Shown: positions 17,922 through 25,357, counted from the stretch's first letter. The stretch: 64,000 nt of DNA from Aeromonas simiae (GCF_000820125.1 NZ_CDBY01000065.1:44860-108859), one strand, 5' to 3'. Translations and numbers: made by a program. Notes: generated by a model from the letters alone, not told the origin.

Positions 17922-18683
17922 TTAAGTATCGGTACTGATGTCATCCCACTCTTGCCCCATGTATCCGATCAACCAGTTAAGGGCATAATGGCGCTCCATC
18001 GTTACACCAGGTTCAAGCGAGGCCGGGATATCATTTCCGTGGAGATTGGCATCTACAACGGCCCAATGATATCGATAGATTCGGTCTGCTTGATCCAATA
18101 TTTCGTGCGTGGAGCGAAGTTTTGCATCGGCAAGAAATTGCTCTACAGGTCGATCCATCATAAATCTGATTGCGCGTGGTACATCGCATATTTCGGTTGG
18201 CTTATCGAGTTTTTCTACATACCCAAGAGCCCACAGTAATGTCCATGCGGCTTCATAGCGCCATGTAAATTGAACCCTATCATGTTGTGATGGGGATGGA
18301 TTGTAGATGAAGGCCATCTCCTTTCGCGTAAAATGTTTATCGAGACCGTAGTTCTCAACTACGTTATCGATAACGGTTTGTTCCAATCCCTCTCCTTTGG
18401 CCGCAATAACCAATAGTGACAAGGCTCTATATGCAACTTGCTCTTTTGACCTGAGCGTTATTTCTTGCTCTGTGGCGATGACAGGAAGCGCTTGGTTTAC
18501 CGGCACGCCTTCATCTCTTAGAATAAGTTGTGATGTTATTTTTCGTTGCAATGCTTCTGGCGCTAAAACCATATTCATTTCATTTATTTTTTTCTTTCTA
18601 TCATCCACGGATGGTGAACTGATAGAAATTAGTATTGCTATAGAAAATGCTATTGTTCCAATAATGATGTGTATACGCCGCAT
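17922..18683 (-). CDS. DUF4272 domain protein with N-terminal membrane anchor or signal
   Basis: 253 residues. The N-terminus MRRIHIIIGTIAFSIAILIS is a signal anchor or uncleaved signal, and the rest would lie in the periplasm. The body fits DUF4272 as I remember it: LRSKEQVAYRALSLLVIAAK, then RYEAAWTLLWALGYVEKLDK, and ICDVPRAI. The function of the family is not known. Base composition is clearly lower in GC than both neighbours, and the gene sits alone between the parC terminator and a non-coding stretch, which suggests recent gain. An AATACTA-6-TAGTATT repeat lies 39 bases upstream of the start (18722-18741). Confidence 0.75.
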   Translation of the reverse strand: MRRIHIIIGTIAFSIAILISISSPSVDDRKKKINEMNMVLAPEALQRKITSQLILRDEGVPVNQALPVIATEQEITLRSKEQVAYRALSLLVIAAKGEGLEQTVIDNVVENYGLDKHFTRKEMAFIYNPSPSQHDRVQFTWRYEAAWTLLWALGYVEKLDKPTEICDVPRAIRFMMDRPVEQFLADAKLRSTHEILDQADRIYRYHWAVVDANLHGNDIPASLEPGVTMERHYALNWLIGYMGQEWDDISTDT

Positions 18684-18884
18684 TGAGATATTTGACCGTA
18701 ATTATGTATAAGTTTTCATACAATACTATATAAATAGTATTTATTTGTGTCTGTTTTATCTTGTTTTTCATTAGGATGAGTCAGCATGTTGTTTCAAAAA
18801 TAAAATAGGGTGAGTAAACAAAGTAAATTGCAGCATTATTCGTTCCCTTTGATAACAGCGAAAATTCTGGGGTTCTCGCCGTTG

Positions 18885-19068
18885 TGAGCATTGTCTAAGT
18901 GAACAGGGAGCACCTTAAGCTAAGGAAGCTAAGGCTGGCACGGTATTGAGTCTCCCCTCTGAACCGAGGGAAACCGCATAGTGGTCGGATTGGCGGGAGT
19001 GGCAAACGCTATCCGAAGGTCATGGATTTTCGTGATACCGGTATGGAGAGCGCCATGTTGAGCATTGT
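18885..19068. other. Structured non-coding segment flanked by a 10-bp direct repeat
   Basis: TGAGCATTGT occurs at 18885-18894 and again at 19059-19068. The 164 bases between hold several potential RNA helices: CCTT-A-AGCT / AGCT-AAGG (18913-18934), CCCTC / GAGGG with loop TGAACC (18955-18970), CGGAT / ATCCG closing an inner stem (18986-19015), and the palindrome ATACCGGTAT (19035-19044). No open frame or ribosome site is convincing. It could be a group II-intron or small-RNA relic, or a short non-autonomous element; I cannot name it. The gap 18684-18870 before it is AT-rich and featureless. Confidence 0.4.
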
Positions 19069-19154
19069 GCCCTGATCTTGCCGCCTTGCCGTCGGCCAAT
19101 GGCTGGCCCCGGGCCTAAACTGGGAGAGAACAACCGAGTGCCAGGAGGCCAATC

Positions 19155-19367
19155 ATGGAAATCGATAAAGCCATCGGACTGATCGAGGCCCACGGGGTCT
19201 TTCACGGGGATCACTACAGCTTCAACAGCGACGAGTTCGTGCAGTGGTGCGAGCAGGATGCCCACCAGACCCTCAGCCTGGAGCAGGCCAACCACGAGCT
19301 GGCGCCCTTCTGCATCCGGGTCGGCTATGCCGAGCCGGTGCGGACGTGGCGTTACTATCTCACCTGA
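19155..19367 (+). CDS. Small hypothetical protein (70 aa)
   Basis: 70 residues, MEIDKAIGLIEAHGVFHGD onward, with CAGGAGG eight bases before the ATG, a strong site for such a small gene. It is acidic, with Trp, His and two Cys and no membrane segment. The N-terminal part suggests a short helix-loop motif. A hairpin terminator follows at 19419, which supports a real transcript. No family recognised. It lies just right of the direct-repeat segment. Confidence 0.65.
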   Translation: MEIDKAIGLIEAHGVFHGDHYSFNSDEFVQWCEQDAHQTLSLEQANHELAPFCIRVGYAEPVRTWRYYLT

Positions 19368-19418
19368 GATGTGACGCAGAGGGCAGGACGATCCGAGCGA
19401 TGCGGTGAGTCAGTGAAC

Positions 19419-19446
19419 AAGGAGCCGGCAAGGCTCCTTTCTTGTG
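19419..19446 (+). terminator. Terminator after the 70-aa gene
   Basis: AAGGAGCC-GGCAA-GGCTCCTT followed by TCTTG. An 8-bp stem with a short T-rich tail. Confidence 0.75.
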
Positions 19447-19476
19447 ATGGGCAGGACGCTGAGCGAAGGCGTAGCC

Positions 19477-19851
19477 CTAGTTGTCGAAGTTCCACACAAT
19501 GGGTAGCTCAAGATCGAATATCAGCTGATCCCCGTCGAGGGTAAAAGCCACGCAGGTCTGGTGCTGGTCGTACTCGTCGATCAGCCGGCAGCTCTCGGCG
19601 AAGTTGGACTCGTAGTTGAGGCGGGCGCTGCCCGTGCGGCCCTGCGGGTCGAGGGTCACGGCAAGCACCCGCAGCGGGTGGCGCTGGCTCAAGGTCACCC
19701 GGCTGTCTCCCACCTCCACCAACCGTTCCAGCAGGGGGAAGAAGTCCTGCTGGTGGGCCTCAATTGCCTGGGCGATGGCCTGCTCTTGTTCGGCGCGCTG
19801 GGTCAGGGGGCCGGTAAGGAGATAGCGGGTCTGGATGCGTTCTTGGGTCAT
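19477..19851 (-). CDS. Hypothetical protein (124 aa)
   Basis: 124 residues, MTQERIQTRYLLTGPLTQ onward. No signal peptide or membrane segment. It looks like mixed alpha/beta with an acidic C-terminal strand region (TLDGDQLIFDLELPIV). No family recognised. The upstream gene on the same strand ends 30 bases away, so the two orphans are probably one operon. Composition matches the core genome. Confidence 0.7.
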   Translation of the reverse strand: MTQERIQTRYLLTGPLTQRAEQEQAIAQAIEAHQQDFFPLLERLVEVGDSRVTLSQRHPLRVLAVTLDPQGRTGSARLNYESNFAESCRLIDEYDQHQTCVAFTLDGDQLIFDLELPIVWNFDN

Positions 19852-19881
19852 ACTCTGCGCCTTGTCGGGTGGGGATGGCCG

Positions 19882-20163
19882 TCAGGCCGGAATGCGGCCA
19901 TTGCGCACCAGCGCCCGGCGGATGTTCTGGCACATTTTGCCAAAGCGGCGCAGCTCGTCAAAGGTGGGGGGGATGCCACGGCGGATCTGGCTTTGCCAGT
20001 AGCCAAGCTCCATGTCCACCAGCTCCATCAGCTTCTTGGGGCAGCCGATGCAGCCGTTGTCCGGCCCACAGCGGAAGGTGTCCGGCTGATAGAGCGGAAA
20101 CTGCGCCTTCACGGCGTCGATGATCTGCTGCATCGCGGTGATCCGGTCTGGCTTGCTGCTCAT
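19882..20163 (-). CDS. Hypothetical cysteine-motif protein (93 aa)
   Basis: 93 residues from the ATG at 20163 (MSSKPDRITAMQQI); a long in-frame extension upstream is only the shadow of the neighbouring SDR. The notable feature is C-x5-C-x2-C in CGPDNGCIGCPKKL near residues 36-49, which could hold a metal or an Fe-S cluster. The C-terminal half is basic and helical (FDELRRFGKMCQNIRRAL). No family recognised with confidence. First gene of a likely two-gene unit with the 124-aa orphan. Confidence 0.72.
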   Translation of the reverse strand: MSSKPDRITAMQQIIDAVKAQFPLYQPDTFRCGPDNGCIGCPKKLMELVDMELGYWQSQIRRGIPPTFDELRRFGKMCQNIRRALVRNGRIPA

Positions 20164-20254
20164 TAGGCGCTCTCCTATGGTGGCAATGGGAGCCATTATA
20201 CTCCCCATGTCGTGCCGACCAATGACGCGAAAGTGGTAGATCCTGCTGACAGAA

Positions 20255-20281
20255 ATAGAAAAAGGAGCCGTTAAGGCTCCT
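20255..20281 (-). terminator. Terminator after the SDR gene (minus strand)
   Basis: Read on the minus strand, AGGAGCC-TTAAC-GGCTCCT is followed by TTTTCTATTTC. It lies 19 bases beyond the SDR stop. Confidence 0.85.
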
Positions 20282-20299
20282 GTTTGGTGCGAGGGGCGC

Positions 20300-21022
20300 T
20301 CAGGGCTCCTGGCGGGTGGCGGCCAGCACGATCTCGCGGATGCACAGGTGCTGGGGCTGCTCGTAGGCAAAGCGCACCGCCTCGGCGATATCCTGGGCCG
20401 AGATGACCCCGCCCATGTGGGCCTTCCACTGGTCATAGCCGGCCTTGATCTCATCGCTGCTGGTGTGGCTCAGCAGCTCGGTTTCGGCGGCGCCGGGGGC
20501 GATGGTGATGATGCGCACGTCCTGCATCGCCACCTCTTCGCGCAGGTTCTCCGAGATGGCGTGCACCGCGAACTTGGTGCCGCAGTAGGCGGCGTGGTTC
20601 GGGAAGGTCTTGCGCCCGGCGATGGAGCTGATGTTGATGATGGTGCCGTGGCGGCGCGCCAACATGCCCGGCAGCACGGCGTGGATACCGTTGAGCACCC
20701 CCTTCACGTTCACATCCAGCATGCGATCCCACTCGCCCGGATCTTGCTCGGCGAGCTTGCCAAGCAGCATCTGGCCGGCGTTGTTGACGATGAGATCGGC
20801 CGGGCCGAAGCGGGCCTCGGCCTCGGCCACGGCGGCGCTCATGGCGCTGCGATCGGTCACGTCCACCTGGCGGCACAGGGTATTGGGGAGCCCCAGCGCC
20901 TCGAGGCGCTCGATGCGGCGTGCCAGCAGCAGCAGGGGATAGCCCCGCTCGGCAAACAGTTGGGCGCAGGCGGCGCCAAAGCCCGAGCTGGCGCCGGTGA
21001 TCACGATAAGGGGCTTGGTCAT
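20300..21022 (-). CDS. SDR family NAD(P)-dependent oxidoreductase
   Basis: 240 residues from the ATG at 21022 (MTKPLIVITGASSGFG) behind GGGAGAATCC; 16 extra residues are possible in frame but lack a site. It has classical short-chain dehydrogenase motifs: the TGASSGFGAA nucleotide loop near residue 9, NNAG near residue 83, and the catalytic ISS...YCGTK set (Ser/Tyr/Lys). YdfG-like enzymes act on serine or 3-hydroxy acids; the true substrate is unknown. It is divergent from a LysR gene with an inverted repeat between them, so control by that regulator is inferred. Confidence 0.9.
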   Translation of the reverse strand: MTKPLIVITGASSGFGAACAQLFAERGYPLLLLARRIERLEALGLPNTLCRQVDVTDRSAMSAAVAEAEARFGPADLIVNNAGQMLLGKLAEQDPGEWDRMLDVNVKGVLNGIHAVLPGMLARRHGTIINISSIAGRKTFPNHAAYCGTKFAVHAISENLREEVAMQDVRIITIAPGAAETELLSHTSSDEIKAGYDQWKAHMGGVISAQDIAEAVRFAYEQPQHLCIREIVLAATRQEP

Positions 21023-21090
21023 CTGGATTCTCCCATAGAAATGCTTGATGTCTTTTACGTTGCTGGCCACTATAGGGCGGCAAAATCCCG

Positions 21091-21111
21091 GTGAAAAATG
21101 GCTTTTTTCAC
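21091..21111. promoter_or_regulatory. Perfect inverted repeat GTGAAAAA-5-TTTTTCAC in the SDR/lysR promoter region
   Basis: 8-bp arms and a 5-base spacer (TGGCT), centred in the 110-base divergent region, 21 bases before the lysR start. On the minus strand TATAGT (near 21071) could be the SDR -10 box. The length and symmetry fit a LysR-family operator. Confidence 0.55.
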
Positions 21112-21132
21112 TCTCTGGTATAGGTCTTTTCT

Positions 21133-21948
21133 ATGGATATCCGCCCCCTGCGCGCCTTCGTCGCGGTGTTTGAAGAGCGCAACATCACCGCCGCTGCGGC
21201 GCGCCTGTTCATCACCCAGCCCACCCTGTCGGCCACCCTGAAGGGGCTCGAAGCGGAGCTCGGTACGGCCCTGTTTGCCCGGCAGGCGCGCGGGGTGGCG
21301 GCCACCGAGGCGGCGCGCCGCCTCTACCCCAGGGCCAAGCGGCTGATCGGCGATGCCGAGGCGCTGGTGCGCTCGTTTCACGGCGCCGAGCCGCACCTGG
21401 CGCTGACGGTCGGCATCGAGGACGATCTGGGGCCGGCGCTGGTGGCGCAACTGTGCCGCCAGCTGACCGCCATCGAGGGGCTGCGCTTTACCTTTGCGCC
21501 TGGGTGTTGCGGCGATCTGCGGCTGGGCTGCGAGTCGCTGCGCTGCGAGGACGAGCTGTTTTTACCCCTGCTGGAGGACCCCTTCCTGCTGGCCCTGCCG
21601 CCCGACCACCCTCTGGAAGGGCAACCGTCGATCGCGCTGGAGCAGCTGGCCGGCGAGTCCTGGGTCATGTGTCCGGCCCACGATGCCCAGCAGCGGCTGC
21701 TGGCCCTGCTCGGCAATCAGGCACCGGTCTGGCCGCAGCATGCCGGCTCGTTGGCGCTGGCCGCGCGCATGGTGGCCGCCGGCGCCGGGATCGCCTGGCT
21801 GCCCGACTCCCTGATCGCGCCTGAATGCGGCAAGGTGCCGCTCGCTGCGCCGCCGCTCATCCGCCGCCTAGGGCTGTGCTATGCCGCCGATGCCCTGCGC
21901 CTGCCGGCCGTGGCCGCCCTGATGGGGCGCCTCGATGCCCCCGCCTGA
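21133..21948 (+). CDS. LysR-family transcriptional regulator, divergent from the SDR
   Basis: 271 residues, slightly short for the family. The winged HTH is at residues 1-60 (MDIRPLRAFVAVFEERNIT, FITQPTLSATLKGLEAELG), followed by a substrate-binding domain that lacks part of subdomain I compared with 300-residue members. The Cys pair in GCCGDLRLGCESLRC is unusual and might respond to redox or metal, which is inference only. It likely controls the SDR. A palindromic terminator follows. Confidence 0.9.
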   Translation: MDIRPLRAFVAVFEERNITAAAARLFITQPTLSATLKGLEAELGTALFARQARGVAATEAARRLYPRAKRLIGDAEALVRSFHGAEPHLALTVGIEDDLGPALVAQLCRQLTAIEGLRFTFAPGCCGDLRLGCESLRCEDELFLPLLEDPFLLALPPDHPLEGQPSIALEQLAGESWVMCPAHDAQQRLLALLGNQAPVWPQHAGSLALAARMVAAGAGIAWLPDSLIAPECGKVPLAAPPLIRRLGLCYAADALRLPAVAALMGRLDAPA

Positions 21949-21964
21949 GGCGCAAGCCACTGAC

Positions 21965-21995
21965 AAAAAGGGCCATCCCGTGGGATGGCCCTTTG
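21965..21995. terminator. Bidirectional terminator between lysR and the permease
   Basis: AAAGGGCCATCCC-GT-GGGATGGCCCTTT, a 13-bp stem between convergent genes. Short T-runs lie on both sides. Confidence 0.9.
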
Positions 21996-22007
21996 CATAG
22001 GACGGCG

Positions 22008-23399
22008 CTACCCCAGCCAGCCGAGCACTCGCCACCAGAGGTAGTCGAGGGGCAGCAGGGCGATAAAGGTGAGCAGCGCCAGCGGCAGGGTAATTTTCAG
22101 CACTTCGCCAAGGCGTTCGCCGGAGAGCTGCATGGCCACGATGAGTGGCCCCACCTGATAGGGGAAGATGACGGTGGAAAAGCCGATCACCTGGATCATC
22201 AACACGGCGGGCAGCGACAAACCGGAGGCGGCGGCCAAGTCCGGCGCCATGGGGGTGAGCACGGTCGGCACCCCAGGAATGGTGGCGACCAGCCCGGTCA
22301 GGGCGGCCATGGCCGAGAGCGAGAAGAAGTTGCCGGCGTCGTGGCCGGGGGCGAGCGGCAGCCAGCGCTGCAAGGCGCCGCCCACCTCGGCGCCGAGGCC
22401 GGAGGCGTTGACTAAGGCGCCAAGGCCGAGCGCCCCGGCCACAAACAGCACGATGCCAAAGTCGATGGCGCCATTGAACGCCTTGGGTTGCACCACCCCG
22501 ATACCGGGCAGCAGCAGCAAGATGGCGCTGATCAGCCCGACCCAGGCCGGGTTGATGCCGTGCAGGCTGTCGGTCATCCACATGGCCAGGGTCAACAGCA
22601 GCAGGATGGCGACCTTGCGCTGGGCGCCGGGGGCGCCGACCTGTGCCCCTTCGGCGGCGGCGCCGTTGTCTTCATGCTGGTCGATGCGGGCGGGGAAGAT
22701 GACCAGCACCAATGCCACGATGAGGGCGCTCTTGAGCAGGCCGAGGATGGGGAAGTGCAGCAGTAGGTAGTCGGTGTAGCTGAAGTGGATGCCGTGCAGG
22801 GTCTCGCTCGCCCCGGAGAGGATCATGTTGGGGATGTTGGCGGGCAGGATGGCGAAGCTCGGCATGTTGCAGGTGAGCGCCAGGGTGACGGCGATGCCGA
22901 GGCGCCCCGGGGTGCCACGGGCAAAGCCGACTCGCTCGGCCAGTGCCATGCCGATGGGCACCAGCACCACGGCCCGGCCGACCGAGGAGGGCATCACGAA
23001 GCCGAGCAGCATGGCCAACATGGCCAGACCGCCGATGAGGCGCGGGTAGCTCAGTGCCAGGTGGGGGGCGAGCAGGCCGGCCATGCGCTGACCGAGCCCC
23101 GAGTCGGTGATGGCCGCCCCGATGACAAACCCCGAGATGATGAGCCAGACCGCGGTGGAGCCAAAGCCGGCGAAGATGAGGCCGGGCTCGGCCAGTCCCA
23201 GGATGATCACCAGGGCGAAGAAGAGCAGGCTGGTGAGGAAGGGGGGCAGGGCCGCGGTGCTCCACAGCACCAGCGTCAGCAGCACCACGGCGCCGGAGCG
23301 CCACAAGGTGGCATCGCCGAGCGGAAACAGGGCCAGCCAGAGCGCGGTGATGAGGGCGCCGGCGACCAGCCACTGCTTGATGGACAGGTTCTTAACCAT
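22008..23399 (-). CDS. SLC13 (DASS) family anion permease
   Basis: 463 residues from the ATG at 23399 (MVKNLSIKQWLV) behind GGGAGAACC; the upstream frame of 161 residues is not coding. It has about 11-12 membrane segments. Motifs fit SLC13/DASS carriers: FVMPSSVGRAVVLVPIG in the first half and PGVPTVLTPMAPDLA plus QVIGFSTVIFPYQVGP in the second. These import di- or tricarboxylates or sulfate with Na+, or exchange them. The substrate is not predictable. Divergent from an AraC-type regulator 66 bases away. Confidence 0.86.
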   Translation of the reverse strand: MVKNLSIKQWLVAGALITALWLALFPLGDATLWRSGAVVLLTLVLWSTAALPPFLTSLLFFALVIILGLAEPGLIFAGFGSTAVWLIISGFVIGAAITDSGLGQRMAGLLAPHLALSYPRLIGGLAMLAMLLGFVMPSSVGRAVVLVPIGMALAERVGFARGTPGRLGIAVTLALTCNMPSFAILPANIPNMILSGASETLHGIHFSYTDYLLLHFPILGLLKSALIVALVLVIFPARIDQHEDNGAAAEGAQVGAPGAQRKVAILLLLTLAMWMTDSLHGINPAWVGLISAILLLLPGIGVVQPKAFNGAIDFGIVLFVAGALGLGALVNASGLGAEVGGALQRWLPLAPGHDAGNFFSLSAMAALTGLVATIPGVPTVLTPMAPDLAAASGLSLPAVLMIQVIGFSTVIFPYQVGPLIVAMQLSGERLGEVLKITLPLALLTFIALLPLDYLWWRVLGWLG

Positions 23400-23465
23400 G
23401 ATGGTTCTCCCAAAGAAGTCAGGGGCAGCATAGCGCAGGGGGGCTTGTCGCGTTAGACTCGTCTC

Positions 23466-24269
23466 ATGCCAAACCATATCGCTAATGCGACAACTCAACC
23501 CCCTTCCCACGTGGCGTTCGTGCTTGACCCCGAGCGCCCGGTGCTCAGCCACGGACGTCATTTTGAGGCGGAGGCCAGCATCGAGCCCCACCATCATCCG
23601 AGGGGGCAGTTGCTGTGGGCCGCGCAGGGGGTATTGCGGGTGACGACCGAAACCTCGGTCTGGATCGTGCCATCGAGCCACGCCGTCTGGATCCCGGGTG
23701 GGGTGGTGCACCACGTCGTCACCGAGACGGCGGCATATACCCGCAACCTCTACATTGACCCGGCCTACCCGGTGCGCCCCGAGGCGCGCGGCACCATGGT
23801 GCGGCTCACCCCCCTGATGCGCGAGGTGATCCTGCGCCTGACCCAGGAAGAGAGTCCGGACGATGCTTTGCTGCGCAAGCACTTAGGGCTGGTGGCCATC
23901 GGCGAGATTGGCCGCCTCATGGCCGCTCCGCTCGATCTGCCGGCCGGACGGGATGCACGGCTGCGCCGGCTTATCGGCCATCTGGTGAGCCAGCCTGCCG
24001 AGCGGCGTTCGCTGGCCGAGCTGGCCGAGCTGTATGGCGCCAGCCTGCGCACCATGGAGCGGCTGTTTCGCGCCGAGACCGGCATGACCTTTCGCCAGTG
24101 GCGCAGCCGGCTGCGGCTGCTTGGCGCCATCGAGCTGCTCGGCCAGGGGCAAAGCAGCACCACGATCGCCCATTCACTGGGTTACGCGACGGCCAGCGCC
24201 TTTGTGGCGGCCTTTCGTGAGCAATACGGGGTGCCGCCCCAGACCTTCCTCAAACGCGAGCTGGGCTGA
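23466..24269 (+). CDS. AraC-family regulator with N-terminal cupin, divergent from the permease
   Basis: 267 residues. The cupin sensor domain (residues 15-110) has EPHHHPRGQLLWAAQGVL and PGGVVHHVV. The C-terminal double HTH (residues 165-267) has LAELAELYGASLRTMERLF and a YATASAFVAAFREQYGVPP end. No ribosome site precedes the ATG. The short shared upstream region (23400-23465) suggests that it controls the SLC13 permease; TTAGAC-TC-GTCTCA near 23452 is a possible site. Confidence 0.88.
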   Translation: MPNHIANATTQPPSHVAFVLDPERPVLSHGRHFEAEASIEPHHHPRGQLLWAAQGVLRVTTETSVWIVPSSHAVWIPGGVVHHVVTETAAYTRNLYIDPAYPVRPEARGTMVRLTPLMREVILRLTQEESPDDALLRKHLGLVAIGEIGRLMAAPLDLPAGRDARLRRLIGHLVSQPAERRSLAELAELYGASLRTMERLFRAETGMTFRQWRSRLRLLGAIELLGQGQSSTTIAHSLGYATASAFVAAFREQYGVPPQTFLKRELG

Positions 24270-24360
24270 CGCAAGGGTCTCGCGGGGATGCACTCGGGTG
24301 GGCGTGGGGCGTAGTTAACATGCAGCTGGCGCTTGGCGAGGGGCAAGGTGCCGCCTCGGC

Positions 24361-24405
24361 CCATTTTGGCGAACGCTTGTTAGCCAAAATGGAGGCCAGT
24401 ATACT
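24361..24405 (+). promoter_or_regulatory. plsC promoter with a perfect 10-bp inverted repeat over its -35 region
   Basis: CCATTTTGGC (24361-24370) and GCCAAAATGG (24383-24392) are exact complements with a 12-base spacer. A sigma-70 type promoter overlaps: TTGTTA (24377-24382), 17 bases, TATACT (24400-24405), 28 bases before the plsC ATG. Protein binding here would block or tune plsC. The regulator is unknown. The gap from the araC stop to plsC otherwise holds nothing else. Confidence 0.65.
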
Positions 24406-24432
24406 GCGGCCAGTCAAACTTTGAGGTGTTCG

Positions 24433-25155
24433 ATGCTTAAACTTGCCCGTGTGCTGCTGCTTGGTCTGCTGCTTATCTTCTGGTTTATCTTCGGCCTGCT
24501 GCTTTGCCTGTTCCGGCCGCGTCATCCCAACAACGTCTTTGTGTTTGCCCGCATGTATCATGCCGTTTGCCCCCTGATCGGCCTCAAGGTCAAGGTGACC
24601 TTCCCCGAGGGGATCGACCAGGCGGGGCCCGCCGTCTATGTGTGCAACCATCAGAGCAACTTCGATATCTTTACCGTCACCGGGGCCGTGCTGCCCGGCG
24701 TGGTGGCCGTGGGCAAGAAGAGTCTGGCCTGGATCCCCTTTTTTGGTCTGCTGTTCTGGCTGTCGGGCAACGTGCTGATCGACCGCTCCAACCGCAGCCG
24801 TGCCATCGGCACCATAGGTCAGGTGGTGGATCGCATCAAGCGCCGTGGCACCTCGATTTGGATGTTCCCCGAGGGGACCCGCTCCCAGGGGCGCGGCCTG
24901 TTGCCGTTCAAGGCGGGCGCCTTCCACACGGCGGTGCAGGCCGAGGTGCCCGTGGTGCCCATCATCTGCTCGAGCTATTTCGGCCAGGTCGATCTCAACC
25001 GCTGGGACAACGGTGAGGTGCTCATCGAGATGTTGCCGCCCCTGTGCACCAAGGAGCACGGCGCGGCCGGGATCCGCGAGCTCTCCGAGCGCTGCCGCGA
25101 GCAGATGGAGCGCAAGCTGGTCGAACTCGATGCCAGGGCGCGCCGCCCGGTTTGA
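24433..25155 (+). CDS. plsC: 1-acyl-sn-glycerol-3-phosphate acyltransferase PlsC
   Basis: 240 residues from the ATG at 24433 (MLKLARVLL), with TTGAGGTG as ribosome site. A membrane anchor occupies residues 5-30. The acyltransferase motifs are NHQSNFD (NHX4D), then GKKSLAWIPFFG, FPEGTRSQGRG and VPVVPI, in family order. It makes phosphatidate at the inner membrane. In E. coli plsC is beside parC; here it is about 6.6 kb away, across the accessory block, which suggests that the block was inserted between them. Followed by a terminator. Confidence 0.94.
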   Translation: MLKLARVLLLGLLLIFWFIFGLLLCLFRPRHPNNVFVFARMYHAVCPLIGLKVKVTFPEGIDQAGPAVYVCNHQSNFDIFTVTGAVLPGVVAVGKKSLAWIPFFGLLFWLSGNVLIDRSNRSRAIGTIGQVVDRIKRRGTSIWMFPEGTRSQGRGLLPFKAGAFHTAVQAEVPVVPIICSSYFGQVDLNRWDNGEVLIEMLPPLCTKEHGAAGIRELSERCREQMERKLVELDARARRPV

Positions 25156-25170
25156 GCCACGAACGTGCAG

Positions 25171-25197
25171 AAAAGGGAGCCTGGGCTCCCTTTTTTA
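25171..25197 (+). terminator. Terminator after plsC
   Basis: AAAAGGGAGCC-TG-GGCTCCCTTTTTT, a 7-bp GC-rich stem extended by A-T pairs, then a T-tract. Confidence 0.93.
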
Positions 25198-25221
25198 TTT
25201 GGTAAAAATGACCATGCCATC

Positions 25222-25236
25222 TGGTGATATTCACCA
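25222..25236. promoter_or_regulatory. Candidate activator site (PspF-type) upstream of the sigma-54 promoter
   Basis: TGGTGA-TAT-TCACCA, a perfect 6-bp inverted repeat, is centred about 72 bases before the sigma-54 -24 box. That distance is normal for an enhancer-binding protein. The PspF identity is inferred from the downstream genes. Confidence 0.45.
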
Positions 25237-25300
25237 CTTCGTGGGCCTTGTTGTCTTTTGTTCATCATTAACGTATTGAAAATACTGTATTTAAACTCGT

Positions 25301-25316
25301 TGGCACACTCCTTGTA
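25301..25316 (+). promoter_or_regulatory. Sigma-54 promoter for the psp operon
   Basis: TGGCAC-ACTCC-TTGTA matches the -24/-12 consensus TGGCAC-N5-TTGCA with one mismatch (C to T) in the -12 element. It lies 42 bases before the pspA start. Phage-shock operons in E. coli are driven by sigma-54 and PspF. Confidence 0.85.
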
Positions 25317-25357
25317 GTAACGATAGTGAATTTGATCCCTACGCATAGGAGAGAGCC

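Noticed and set aside
18684..19154. tRNA or tmRNA gene in the structured gap
   Set aside because: No T-arm (GTTCGANTC) with a matching acceptor stem was found.
25201..25357. Expected pspF gene divergent from pspA
   Set aside because: The region before pspA holds only regulatory sequence and then plsC; no enhancer-binding protein is encoded in the window.
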